Assembly (NCBI GenBank): GCA_933228675.1
Contig: OW121743.1
Coordinates: 80,666,363-80,730,362, forward strand
From: Stomorhina lunata
Taxonomy: Eukaryota; Arthropoda; Insecta; Diptera; Rhiniidae
Length of the DNA stretch: 64,000 nucleotides
Direction: 5' to 3'
Positions 1 to 12,897 of the stretch are shown here, in pieces (positions within the stretch are counted from its first letter, which is position 1; every line of letters starts with the position of its first letter). The notes beneath the pieces are model-generated. The model had not been told where the DNA came from. It ran no database searches and saw only the letters and a program-made list of their open reading frames with translations. The position numbers and the translations under genes are program-made.

Positions 1-1050
1 GGCATTTGATGCTTAAATTTGTTTAGTTCATTACAAAAATCTGTTTTTTTTATCAATGTTATAAACGTTTACTTTATAGCTTAAGTTTTTGAATCAATAA
101 TGTATTGACCAAAATAACTTATGTACACATATTTGTTAACATATTCAGATTTTTCTTTCATTATATAACAGTAAAGCTTAACTTCACTTAAGCTGTATAA
201 ATATAAAGTCATTATAAATATATAAAGTCATTATATTCAAACAACTTATGTTTACATAAAACTACACAATATATACTTTTGATTTTAACAGAACCGCACA
301 AGTTACTTTAAGGTCCAGTTCAGCACAAATTAAAGTTTCGAAAAAGCGCTTAAGTAGAAAAAGCTTAAAATCTTCTGAATTTAACAATATTTTTTTAAAT
401 ATTCATCCCTATTTTCTAATAAACATGTTACCTATATATTAATTCCAAAATTATTCTCAGAAATCCAACAGAATAAAAATTACACAAAATTGATGATATC
501 TCAAAATTTGAATTTTCGACTAAAACTTTTCTTCCATATTGCCACAGATATATAATAGTACTTTTCTTTAAAGGTTTGCAGGACTTTCAGAGCTATTATT
601 TTAAAAATTGTGTTGATTTACAATTTTTACATAAGAATTTTATATTCTGTACTTTAAATATAAGAAAAATTTAAGATTTCTTAAGTCAGGGGAAATACAA
701 ATATTTAAAGCTCTTGAGTTCTTAAGGAAATAGATGTATGTATATTATCATAAGTGTAAAAGGTCCTATTACTAATCATTAATTATTTTCCTAAAAATTT
801 CGTATGATTTGATTTATTTTTGTCTCAAAATCTAAACAAAAGGAAGTGTAAACAAGATTTTGGCAAAACTTGTATTCAGTTGTTTTAGTTTTTTTATATT
901 TAAGTGACATCGTTAACTTTATCACCAATAATTTGTCAACATGATTTATTTTTCAAATGATGAAAGATAGTTAATATACTGATGCTTTAAATTTTTAAAG
1001 CTTTAGATATAAAATTGTATCTAAAGTTTTATTATCGTATTTTTAGAAAT
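1..1050. other. AT-rich DNA, no gene seen
   Basis: I see no open frame of note, no repeat array and no RNA gene. Composition is uniformly AT-rich with many short A and T runs. Nothing can be supported here beyond non-coding spacer or intron. Confidence 0.6.
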
Positions 1051-1700
1051 CTATAGATTTTTTTTTAATTTAGAAAAATTTCTTAAGTAAAATTTTTTAT
1101 AAAAAAAAAATTGTAGATAAATTTTCGATAGAAAAATTTCTATTAATAACAAAAAAATTTCAATAAAAAATTTTTATAGACAAATTTCTATGGAAATAAA
1201 TTCTATAGAAAAATTTCTATAGAATAATTTATATAGAAAAATTCTATAGAAAAATTTCTATAGAATAATTTATATAGAAAAATTCTATAGAAAAATTTGT
1301 ATAGAAAAAATTTGTATAGAAAAATTTCTGTAGAAAAATTCTGCTGTAGACAATTTTCTATACAAACATTTCCAAAGAAAAATTTCTATGGAAAAATTGC
1401 TATAGAAAAACTTCTATAGAAGAATTTTTATGAAAAAATTTCTTTAGAAATTTCTTGGGAAAAAAATTTGGTAGAAAAATTTATGTAGAAAATTTTTTTA
1501 GAAAAATTCTTATGAAAATTCTTCTGCTATATAAGAATTTCTATACAAACATTTATAAAGAAAAATTCATATTGAAAAATTGCTATAGAAAAATTTCTAT
1601 AGAAGAATTTTGTAAAAATAATGTCTTAGAAAAAATTTCTATAGAAAAGTTTCTTAAAAAAAATGTTCCAGAAAAATTTTAAATTCTAAAGAAAAATATA
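1051..1700. repeat. Degenerate 14-bp AT minisatellite (block 1)
   Basis: Diverged copies of a unit related to TTTCTATAGAAAAA run through this stretch with many substitutions and indels (for example around 1195-1330 and 1560-1680). It is the same family as the near-perfect array at 3060-4605. The divergence suggests an older or un-homogenised block. The 75-codon open frame here is simply the repeat translated. Confidence 0.8.
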
Positions 1701-3059
1701 TTTTCAAAAATTTTATTAACGTAAAAAATTAAACTGAAAGTAGTACCTCTAATAAATCTTTGTAGCATTTCTTGTTGTCTCATACATATTTACAAACTTT
1801 GTCATTCCCATAAGATAACTTTCATATTTTTGTTAGTGGTACCAATACAAATCAAACACTTATTCACAAGCTTCAACAAATGATGCCCAAAATCATTTGC
1901 GGGCATTGTAGGGACATTTTCCCATTTTTTTGTTTTGTTTGCTTTCATACAATGAAAATTCAATATTTTTTGGGTCTTTTGAAACTCATAAAACTACAAT
2001 TGTCACAAGTGACCGACCGCATTTGGGCTAATGGCGACAACAATCCTTTTGACCGGATGTTATCTTGACAGATACTGTAGATTAAGTCCTAGTACTCAAA
2101 ATAATGTCAAAAACATAGATATCTATGCTCTAGTTATGTACTTCAATTTTTGGCAAAATGATAAACCCTCGACAGTATCAGCAACGTAGTCGCAATCCAA
2201 GATATGAGTAACATTGTTTGATAGTGCCTGGCAAATTTAAAGAATCACTAAAATTGTTCATCTAAACTTTTTTGTTTTGTATATAAAATTTCCAAAAATT
2301 TTTATATAAATCCATTTTTTATTTAAAACTTTTAACTCTTATAACTTCGCTGACAAGTGTTTAAGGATATAAAATCCATATTTTACACTAAACCCCTTTT
2401 ACTTCATTAAAATTTGTTTAAATTTAGAGTCAATTAATTTTTTATACAAAAAATTTATGAAAAGTTTTCAAACTCATATAAAAATCTAAATAATTTTGCA
2501 ACTTTAAAATTTTTATAAATTTTTTTTTAGTGCCAGTAAATATTTTATAACATCCTTTTTCTTATGTGAACATCAAAAAGGACGAATCTTATCACTATTT
2601 AAAATTAAATTTATTTATTTTATTTTCATTTGACAAACTTGAATGCAAATTAAACAACTTCATAAGAAATACTCCCACACACATTATTCTGCTCTTGTGT
2701 AAAGTGTTTTTGAATATTAACACATATTTACGCCTTTTACTCCTTAAAGTATGCTAACCTCTTTGTTTTCTTGTTGCAAATGAATATGTATGAGCTTATA
2801 TGCAGCCACTTTGCGGTTGCATATAAAATAGCAACAGAGACACTTGTTTTTGAGATTTACTAAAGCTTTAGATTATGTTGAAATTTTATAAATACAAAAT
2901 CCTTGTAGTACACATACATACATACATACGAGCAGAGGTATATATAAGCGGAAGCTAAAAATTTTAATTGAGACATAAGAGCATAAGATATGAGCGTTAA
3001 CATAGCCCCTCAAAAAATAGTTAAAAGGCTTAAAATTGGATTTTTTAAATTTCAAACAT
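1701..3059. other. AT-rich DNA, no gene seen
   Basis: Short open frames only, none with recognisable similarity, codon structure or splice context. A run of CATA repeats lies near 2912-2930. I see no supported feature. Confidence 0.55.
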
Positions 3060-4605
3060 GAATTTCTATAGACATTTTTTTATAGAAATTTTTCTATAGA
3101 AATTTTTCTATAGAAATTTTTCTGTAGAAATTTTTTTATACAAATTTTTCTATAGAAATTATTCTATAGAAATTTTTCTACAGAAATTTTTCTATAGAAA
3201 TTTTTCTATAGAAATTTTTCTGCAGAAATTTTTCTATAGAAATTTTTCTATAGAAATTTTTCTATAGAACTTTTTCTATACAAATTTTTCTATAGAAATG
3301 TTTCTATAGAAATTTTTCTATAGAAATTTTTCTATAGAAATTTTTCTATAGAAATTTTTCTATAGAAATTTTTCTATAGAAATTTTTCTATAGAAATTTT
3401 TCTATAGAAATTTTTCTATAGAAATTTTTCTATAGAAATTTTTCTATAGAAATTTTTCTATAGAAATTTTTCTATAGAAATTTTTCTATAGAAATTTTTC
3501 TATAGAAATTTTTCTATAGAAATTTTTCTATAGAAATTTTTCTATAGAAATTTTTCTATAGAAATTTTTCTATAGAAATTTTTCCATAGAATTTTTTCTA
3601 TAGAAATTTTTCTATAGAAATTCTTCTATAGAAATTTTTCTATAGAAATTTTTCTATAGAAATTTTTCTATAGAAATGTTTCTATAGAAATTTTTCTATG
3701 GAAATTTTTCTATTGAAATTTTTCTATAGAAATTTTTCTATAGAAATTTTTCTGTAGAAATTTTTCTATAGAAATTTTTCTATAGAAATTTTTCTATAGA
3801 AATTTTTCTATAGAAATTTTTCTATAGAAATTTTTCTATAGAAATTTTTCTATAGAAATTTTTCTGTAGAAATTTTTTTATAGAAATTTTTCTATAGAAA
3901 TTTTTCTATAGAAATTTTTCTATAGAAATTTTTCTATAGAAATTTTTCTATAGAAATTTTTCTATAGAAATTTTTCTATAGAAATTTTTCTGCAGAAATT
4001 TTTCTATAGAAATTTTTCTATAGAAATTTTTCTATAGAACTTTTTCTATACAAATTTTTCTATAGAAATGTTTCTATAGAAATTTTTCTATAGAAATTTT
4101 TCTATAGAAATTTTTCTATAGAAATTTTTCTATAGAAACTTTTCTATAGAAATTTTTCTATAGAAATTTTTCTATAGAAATTTTTCTTTAGAAATTTTTT
4201 TATAGAAATTTTTCTATAGAAATTTTTCTATAGAAATTTTTCTATAGAACTTTTTCTATACAAATTTTTCTATAGAAATGTTTCTATACAAATTTTTCTA
4301 TAGAAATGTTTCTATAGAAATTTTTCTATAGAAATTTTTCTATAGAAATTTTTCTATAGAAATTTTTCTATAGAAATTTTTCTATAGAAATTTTTCTATA
4401 GAAATTTTTCTATAGAAACTTTTCTATAGAAATTTTTCTATAGAAAATTTTCTATAGAAATTTTTCTATAGAAATTTTTCTATAGAAAATTTTCTATAGA
4501 AATTTTTCTATAGAAATTTTTCTATAGAAATTTTTCTATAGAAAATTTTCTATAGAAATTTTTTTATAGAAATTTTTCTATAGAAAATTTTCTATAAAAA
4601 TTTTT
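3060..4605. repeat. 14-bp palindromic minisatellite array (block 2), near perfect
   Basis: Roughly 110 head-to-tail copies of TTTTTCTATAGAAA. Each unit contains the 12-bp perfect palindrome TTTCTATAGAAA, so the array can form many small hairpins or cruciforms. Variants recur in the same order. The block with CTGCAG, then CTATAGAAC, CTATACAAA and TAGAAATG at 3220-3310 reappears at 3990-4080, exactly 770 bp (55 units) later. Part of it appears again near 4241-4290. This indicates segmental amplification inside the array. Confidence 0.95.
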
Positions 4606-6248
4606 ATATACTTTTTATAATCTTTTGTATATAAATTTCCTCAATTAAAATTCCAACAAGTTACATGTTTTGTTCAACAAATAATAATTTAGTTCATCCA
4701 TTTATAAATATACAAGTAGCAATATATTATGACAACAACAACCCCCTCTATCAGAGTTTTTATGTTTATTAAATATTTTTCATAAACTAAAGTTTTTCAT
4801 ACAAAAATTATAACTTTACAAAAAATTCTAAACATAGACCTTACGAGTTCCTTAAAATTTATATACATACAACTTTATTTGGCTAAAAAGTTTATGTTTC
4901 ATATTCAGGTTAAAGCTTTCAAAATTCAAGTAAAGTAACGAGGGAAAATGAAATGCGGTCAGATGACATCTAAAAATATTAAGCTGACAACCGAAGAGGA
5001 GAGTTTGAAAAAATATGTTATTTTGACCATTACCCTCATCCTTAATATCCTCTTTAAACTTCTGTTTGCGAATAATGGCAGTTTTTATGCTTCGTTTGTC
5101 TTGTTTTTGTGGTCAAAATGGAAAACAAGAATTGGATATTTTTATTTAGGTAAAAGATTAAATTTTGGGTTGAATGTTTCTTAAAAGCAACTTCTGATGG
5201 AGTTTGATTAATCAGTACATACTTAACTGTAAATATTTATTAGATTTTGATAGTCTCGAAACGTATAAACGTTTGCTGATTTTTATTCTTTTAATTTTGT
5301 TAATTAATATAACAAAGAATTTTAATTAAAACCTCAAGGAATAAGAGCTCACACACTTGTACAATGTACATGTGTTTGAGCTCTTGTACTTAAATGCACT
5401 TGCATCTCTAGAGTTAACAGACAGAAGGATTAAGTTGATGAGACAATGTTTTATGTATTGGGAATACTCTCACACAAAAACAGACACAGAGGAGCAAAGT
5501 ATGTGCTAGGCGTGTATAAATAAAGAAAAATAAATCTTTTATACGATTTGAGTATTTTATAGAAAACTGATTTATATTTAGCAACAGCAAATGATTTAAG
5601 ACTTTAAACAGCACAAACAAGCACATTTTAAATTGTTTAATACAACATAATCATTCTATTCTTGTATCATTATTCCGCGCATTCATGGTAACCTATAGAT
5701 ACAAAGTAAATTTTCTGAAGTAAATAATATGCGTTTGAAGACTAGATAATTCCAGCTACAAACACAAATATGCATAATAATGCCTTGTACTTGTTCATCC
5801 TTTTGAGATATTCGCTATTTATGTTGAAAATTTGTGCTGTTGCTTTCGCATACAAAATAATTTTCTCTGGAGGCTGTTACGGCAACATCATCATTAGAAT
5901 GTTGAAACAGTGACATTAGATATAGTTTCGTGAGTATAGAAAATATGCATAGTAGCATATTATGGGACTTAAAGTACTTTTATGACAAGCGCAATTTTAG
6001 AAAATACTTAAGATAAAAGCAACAAGAACAATCTTACTTAAGGATATACTTACAACAGTTTATACACCCACGTAAGATGTATCCTTTTAGGGTATAACAT
6101 ATTCAGTCAATGCAACATTTTCATAATTTATTCTGTAGAATATACAATAAACAGCTACGCCTTTAAGTGTGGGAATAAAAACGTGAATATTAGAGCACTT
6201 AAAGTTTAAAGATAAAAATCACAACAACAAAATATAAACGATATGACT
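4606..6248. other. AT-rich spacer between two satellite blocks
   Basis: Non-repetitive AT-rich DNA with no supported gene. The short open frames at 4948-5184 (+) and 5414-5626 (-) have no recognisable family. A near-perfect 39-nt inverted repeat at 5345-5383 is listed separately. Confidence 0.5.
5345..5383. repeat. Imperfect 19-bp inverted repeat (hairpin)
   Basis: Arms of 19 nt, starting GAGCTCACACACTTG and ending GTGTTTGAGCTC, are separated by one base and differ at two positions. The outer GAGCTC ends are themselves palindromic. It could fold as a hairpin, but nothing here shows that it is transcribed. Confidence 0.7.
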
Positions 6249-7800
6249 AATTTTTCTATAGAAATTTTTCTATAGAAATTTTTCTATAGAATTTTTTTTA
6301 TAGAAATTTTTCTATAGAATTTTTTTTATAGAAATTTTTCTATAGAAATTTTTCTATAGAAATTTTTCTATAGAAATTTTTCTATAGAAATTTTTCTTTA
6401 GAAATTTTTCTATAGAAATTTTTCTATAGAAATTTTTCTATAGAAATTTTTCTATAGAAATTTTTCTATAGAAATTTTTCTATAGAAATTTTTCTATAAA
6501 AATTTTTTTATAGAAATTTTTCTATAGAAATTTTTCTATAGAAATTTTTCTATAGAAATTTTTCTATAGAAATTTTTCTATAGAAATTTTTCTATAGAAA
6601 TTTTTCTATAGAAATTTTTCTATAGAAATTTTTCTATAGAAATTTTTTCTTTAGAAATTTTTCTATAGAAATTTTTCTATAGAAATTTTTCTATAGAAAT
6701 TTTTCTATAGAAATTTTTCTATAGAAATTTTTCTATAGAAATTTTTCTATAGAAATTTTTCTATAGAAATTTTTCTATAGAAATTTTTCTATAAAAATTT
6801 TTCTATAGAAATTTTTCTATAGAAATTTTTCTATTGAAATTTTTCTATAGAAATTTTTCTATAGAAATTTTTCTATTGAAATTTTCTATAGAAATTTTTC
6901 TATAGAAATTTTTCTATAGAAATTTTTCTATAGAAATTTTTCTATAGAAATTTTTCTATAGAAATTTTTCTATAGAAATTTTTCTATAGAAATTTTTCTA
7001 TAGAAATTTTTCTATAAAAATTTTTCTATAGAAATTCTTCTATATAAATTTTTCTATAGAAATTTTTTTTATAGATCTTTTTTGATAGACATTTTTCTGT
7101 AGAAATTTTTCGATAGAAGTTTTTCCATAGAAATTTTTCTATACAAATTTTTCTATTGAAATTTTTCTATAGAAATTTTTCTATAAAATTTTTTTACAAA
7201 TATTTTTATAGAAATTTTTCTATAAAAATTGTTCGAAGGAAATTTTTCTATAAAATTTTTTCTCTAAAAATTATTCTTTTATAACTTTTCTGTATAAATT
7301 TTTCTATAGAAATATGTCAATAGAAATTTGTCTATAGAAATTTTTCTATAAAAATTTTTTTATAGAATTTTTTTTATAGAAATTTTTCAATAAAATATAT
7401 TCTATAGAAATTTTTCTATAAAAATTTTTTTATAAAAATTTCTTTTATAAACAAATTTCTATAGAAATATAGCTATAGAAATTTTCTATACTTTTTCTTT
7501 AGAATTTTCTTTCTATAGATAAACTTTTATAGAAAAATTTCTATGGAAACATTCCTGTAGTAATTTTTCTAAAATTTTCTATAGAGACTTTTCTATAAAA
7601 AATTTTCTATAGAAATTTTTTTTACAGATATTTTTCTATAAAATTTTTTCTGTGGAAATTGTTGTTAGAAATTTTTCTATAAAAAGTTTGCTATAGAAAG
7701 TTTTATGTAGACATTTTTTTACACAAATTTTTTTTATAGAGATTTTTCTATTAAATTTTTTTTATTAAATTTTTTTTATATAAATTAATAAAAATAAATT
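6249..7800. repeat. 14-bp palindromic minisatellite array (block 3)
   Basis: Same unit as the array at 3060-4605. It is near perfect to about 7020 and increasingly diverged from there to 7800. It is broken at 7817 by a DINE-like element and resumes on the other side from 10381. The sharp gradient from clean to degenerate units is typical of the edge of a tandem array. Confidence 0.95.
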
Positions 7801-7816
7801 AAAATAATTAAATTTT

Positions 7817-7962
7817 TATACCCTTCACCAATAGGTGAAAGGGTATTATAAGTTTGTGATTCCGTTTGTAATTTTTTTATTAGTGATCGTAGACCCCATA
7901 AAAATTATACCGATCGACTCAGAATCGGGACAAGAATCGAATCGATATCCGTCTGTCTATCT

Positions 7963-7996
<34 letters not shown>

Positions 7997-10380
7997 CTGT
8001 TGAAATCAAGTTTCTGAAACCCCTGGAGGAAGAACCTACATAAATTATATATCAGATTTTAGGAAATTCTCCCGCAATGAACGCTATTTAATTTCATTAA
8101 AATCGGTTTATAAACACCGAAAATATCGAAAAAATACAAAAAATTAGACGAAAATTTTAAAATTTTTGATTGAAACACACTTTTAAATAACAAGAGAAAA
8201 AAGATGATCCTGATATACATGTGATAATATGTTATATTATATATATAGTTATATATCAGATTGTAGCAAATAGTTTCCCAAAGCACTCTGTAAAATTTTA
8301 TCAAAATCGGTCCATAAGCAACTGAGATATCGCCAAAACACTAAATTTGATGTATCGCAAATTGCCCAAAGTACGCATTAGAGAATGTTTGATGAAAAAT
8401 GAAATGCAAAAATAGAATAGAACCATCCTCCTTTAGCACGGACATACATAAATTTTATATCAGATTTTAGGAAATTCCCCCGCCAAGCGTGTTATAAAAT
8501 TTTATCAAAAGCGGTCCATAAACAATTGAGATATCGCCATAACACTACATTTGATGTACAGCAAATTGCCAAAGTACGTGTCTAAGAAATTTTGTTTACA
8601 TTTTGTAAGTATTGTTTCAGCGATATCTCAGGTGTTTATGGACCGATTGTGATGTCGTTCTTTGTGGGTGGATTTCCTAAAATCTGATATATATACTCCA
8701 CAAATCTGATTATGAATACCAGTCAAATTGTACCGATCAACTCAGAATCGGCAGGGGAATCGATTTCGCTACGTCCGTCCGTCCGTCTGTTTGTTTGTCC
8801 GTCCGTCTACCTGTCTGTCCTTTTTTCTGTTGTAGTCAAGTTCTTGGAGCTCCGGTTTTGTCGATATCAGGTGTTTATTTTGATGAAATTTAATAGCGTC
8901 CTAAATTCTGATGCATTTGCGTTTATGCGATCGACAATGATTAAATTCAGGTGGGACAATATCCTAAAATTTTGTGTAAAATCCAGGAGCTCCACAAATC
9001 TGATTTTAGTTGACAGACACACTGCATTTATCTCAATTTTGTGTCTGACTTTTGAACATTATGATAACGTTTGAGAATGTATTATATATCAAATTATAGG
9101 TAATCTTCCTAAGAAGTCCAAAAATGCAGCTAAGTACATGATATCCGTTCAAAACCTACATATGTATGTATGTATCTCACATATCAACGATAATTTAAGT
9201 TTTTTAATTGCAATTGGGAGAAATCCGTTCACGTTTGACAATTGCTCCAGTATAACTTCGCCTAAGGCAATCTCTTAGTAGCTAATTAATTACAAATTAT
9301 AATAGATACGATAATGACATTTAGTATAAAGACATTGTACAATATTGTTATTCAAGGCGATAGCGCCTAAAATAAACTTTCTAGAGGGACAACATTTGAC
9401 AAAAGTATTTCTGATTTCCTGAAAAGTTCGGTATTGAAAATGTTCACATTTAGTGAAATCTCCCATATAACCCCGACCGGGAATCACTTTAATGCTGATA
9501 AATTAAATCACACTATGATTGCACAAAGAACTAGAGCAAAACTTTCCAAACATCCATCGGACAGATCGAAACAACAATACATCCCAAATATTATTGATGA
9601 AGTGTTCATTTTAATTAATTAACTAACTACAGATAAACAAGTAAATCTTTAATAACTTTTCCGACAAAGCTGATATCCATCCATTCAAAAGCTATATATT
9701 TCACGTATGTATCTAAAACTAAGACTGTATACCCTATAATTTTAAGGCTTATATACATTGACAATCATTGTTAAAGCTTTTACCTAAATCAGTCCGCTAA
9801 CTTCAGAGTTTTACATAACTAATCAAGAAGTTCTACTAGTTGGATAATTCGTACCAATTAAAGTGCAGAACCCTCACTGGGCACTGTGTTTTTGGGTTGC
9901 ATGCCAAAATACTTAATCTTCATCATATCGATGTGCTTTTGCAAATCTAAGGGTATCTACATTTTGAAGCATCTTTTCTGCATGGTTTATCTGGTCTATC
10001 GAACTTTATTAAATGTTCGTAAAATATGTGTCTATTTTATTTCTAAGCTAGACATCAGCCACCTGCCCAACCAAACCTTTGGGTCCATAACTATTCTAAA
10101 TGATGACGCCACCGAAAAGCTTTTCGTTTTCCGACTCTTAATTTTAAAGACTCTTTGCATATAATACTTGTATAACCAAATATTGCTAGGAATTACATTG
10201 AGTACGAACAACAGAAAATTAATATACATATCAAGCATTTGTGTGGAGCTCAACTTAGTCAGTAATCAGGAACTATATAATTATCAATATATTCTTACGA
10301 TTTTGTACTTTACTTTTAGAACACCATTGGTGAAGGGTATCCAAGATTCGGCAAAGCCGAATATACCACTCTTACTTGTT
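7817..10380 (+). mobile_element. DINE-1/mini-me-like non-autonomous Helentron, family C (copy C1)
   Basis: The element opens with TATACCCTTCACCAATAGG. Near its 3' end it carries the inverse motif CCATTGGTGAAGGGTAT, then a hairpin (ATTCGGCAAAGCCGAAT) and the terminus CTCTTACTTGTT. Subterminal inverted repeats, a 3' hairpin and an internal (GTCT)n tract (7941-8001, with a second GTCC/GTCT stretch near 8773-8818) are hallmarks of DINE-1/mini-me elements, which are mobilised by Helentrons. No transposase or helicase is encoded. It sits inside the 14-bp satellite at a T-rich junction. Confidence 0.8.
7941..8001 (+). repeat. (GTCT)n microsatellite inside C1
   Basis: A short, mostly perfect GTCT tract with occasional GTCC, at the place where mini-me/DINE-1 elements carry their (GTCY)n region. 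Compare the hugely expanded tract in the sister copy at 44429-44891. Confidence 0.9.
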
Positions 10381-11050
10381 TTTATATAAATTTTTCTTTA
10401 GGAATTTTTCTATAGAAAATTTTTCTTTAGAAATTTTTCTACAAAAATTTTTCTATAAAAATGTTTCTTTTGAAATTTTTCTATAAAAAATTCTCTATAG
10501 AAATTTTATCCAGAAAATTTTGCTATAGCAATTTTTAAAAAGAAATTTTGCTATACAAATTTTTTGATAGAAATTTTTCTATAAAAATTTTTTCATAAAC
10601 ATTTTTCTATAGAAATTTTTTTATTGAAATTTTTCTATAGAACTTTTTCTAAAAAAATTTTTTTATAGAAATTTTTCTATAGAAATGTTTTCATAAAAAT
10701 TTTTCATAGAAATTTTTTAATAAAAATTTTTCCATAGAAATTTTTCCAAAGAAATTTTTCTATAAAAAATTTTCAAAATTTCTGTAAAACTGTTTATAGA
10801 AAATTTTTTATGGAAAAATTTTCATAGAAAAATTTCTATAGAAAAATTTTTTAAGAAAAATTTCTATAGAAAAATTTTGATGGAAAAATTTTTATAGAAA
10901 AATTACTGTAGAAAAATTTGTATAGAAAATTTTCTTTTATAAACATTTTTCTAAAAAAAATTTTTCTATAGAAATTTTTTTTAGAAGTTTTTTTTATAGA
11001 AATTTTTCTACAGAGATTTTTTATAGTAATTTTTTTATAGTTTCTTTAAA
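10381..11050. repeat. Degenerate 14-bp minisatellite (block 3 continued)
   Basis: Diverged copies of the TTTTTCTATAGAAA unit continue immediately after the end of the inserted element. In the last part (about 10800-10930) the units read in altered phase and are more A-rich. This is the far side of the array interrupted at 7817. Confidence 0.85.
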
Positions 11051-11836
11051 TAGTAGTTGAAGCAATCAATAATTTCTAGATTTGTTGACAATCGTTCAGC
11101 ATTTGAAATCTTTTCTGTATCTGTGGTTTAGGGTAAAATATATTTCACATTCACCGAACATTCGTGGTGTACATATATGCAAATTTATGCATCTTGATAT
11201 AACAGATATAAATTTACAACTGAATGATTTATTTATACCAAGTTATTTAAATATTATCCTCAATTTAATTAAATTTTAATTCCTCTTCATTTCTACAAAA
11301 GTCTCAAGGAATTATGAATTTTATGTAAATTCTTTGTAATATAGCAATAGTCTAGAAAAAGTAATACAATTAAAGTAATTGCTAAATTCAGATAAAACTA
11401 GAACATATTCAAATTTCATATGTAAAATTCTCAGTTTAATATAATTTCCTCCAACCCATTAAAAAATTATTACATGTATTTTAATAAATATGAAAATTTG
11501 GTTATGTGTTTTAGAAAATAATAAATTTTAAGTGAAAATAATATTCAAATGAAATGAAATTTAATATTCATTGTTGCGTAAATTATTTGTTAACATGATT
11601 ATAAATGCATCACAAAATTAAGGACTATTTGGCCATGCATAATCCCAATGTATGGCCATGTTCAGCAAATACAGACAAAATGTATGTTAACCTGTAAAAG
11701 TGTGTGTTTATGTTAAGGACGTGAGTGTTTATACTGGAAACAGAAATGATGCACAATGGGAGAAAATTTTAATGTTTTTTAAATTAAATTTAAAACTTCT
11801 TAATACCTGCCATTGAAATATGATGTTATCATAGCT
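11051..11836. other. AT-rich DNA, no gene seen
   Basis: No supported coding region or RNA. Short open frames only. Confidence 0.5.
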
Positions 11837-11945
11837 GGGGGTATATTGAGATTGTCATTCGGTTTGTAATTTCCTTAATATTGGCTCAAAAATCAAAAAC
11901 GATTTATATTCTGAATCCTTATGAAATTCTAAGACGATTGAGCGA

Positions 11946-11946
11946 T

Positions 11947-11980
<34 letters not shown>

Positions 11981-11986
11981 CTGTCA

Positions 11987-12037
<51 letters not shown>

Positions 12038-12050
12038 CGTCTGTCTGTTG
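11946..12050 (+). repeat. (GTCT)n microsatellite inside A1
   Basis: About 100 bp of GTCT with a few GTCC and CAGT interruptions. The overlapping open frames on both strands (repeating C-L-S-V and D-R-Q-T) are artefacts of the tetranucleotide. Confidence 0.9.
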
Positions 12051-12897
12051 AAATCACGATAACGCCTAAACGAAAGGAGCTAGCACACTGGAACTTAGTA
12101 AAATCATTCTTCATCTTTGAGAAAATTTTAGTATTGAAATTGTGCAAAATCGGTTAACCATAGCTTCCGTGTAACTTCGCCTATGCTGATCGCTTATTTG
12201 CTAATAAATAACTAACTATAATAGCTATGATGATAAAATTTGATATATAGAAGTTTTGCATAAGCCCTAGGCAGCATATACAATTTCATCAAAATCGGTT
12301 GACATTTAGTCATAGCACCCATACAAAAAACTTACGGAAACAGCCAAAATTTCACTTAAAATACACTTATATAACCACTAGATATAACCACTAAATTTAG
12401 CAGGAGGAGGTTTTATGTCAATGCCAACCAGTGTACAAAATTTAGTCACAATCGGTCACCATTTGACCATAGCTCCCATATAAAAAACTTACGGAAACAC
12501 AAAAATACAAAAAAAGGGGGTTTATGTCCGTCTGTCTGTGGATACAGCAACACAATTTTACAAAAGGAAGTTTAATGAGAATGCCAGCTAGTGTGCAAAA
12601 TTTTGTTACAATCGGTTACTATTTGACCATAGCTCCCATATAAAAAACTTATGGAAACACAAAAATATAAAAAAGACGGTTTATGTCCGTCTTTCCATCA
12701 GAGAAAAGCGCGACAGCTCCTTAACTACAAGAGCTAGAGAGGCAAAATTTAAGGAAAGTGTTTTCGATATGTTATAGAAATTGTGTGCTGAAAATGGGTA
12801 AAATCGGTTCACATTTAGTTAGAGCTCCCATATAATCCTGCCCCGGAAATCACACTTTATGCTGATAAATTGAATAAAATTGTAAAATCTATAACTA

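Noticed and set aside
1880..2068. Small host gene candidates in AT-rich spacers (also 4948, 9886, 42922, 47425, 61165)
   Set aside because: All are 60-90 codons, of low-complexity or random composition, without recognisable domains, paired splice signals or conserved context.
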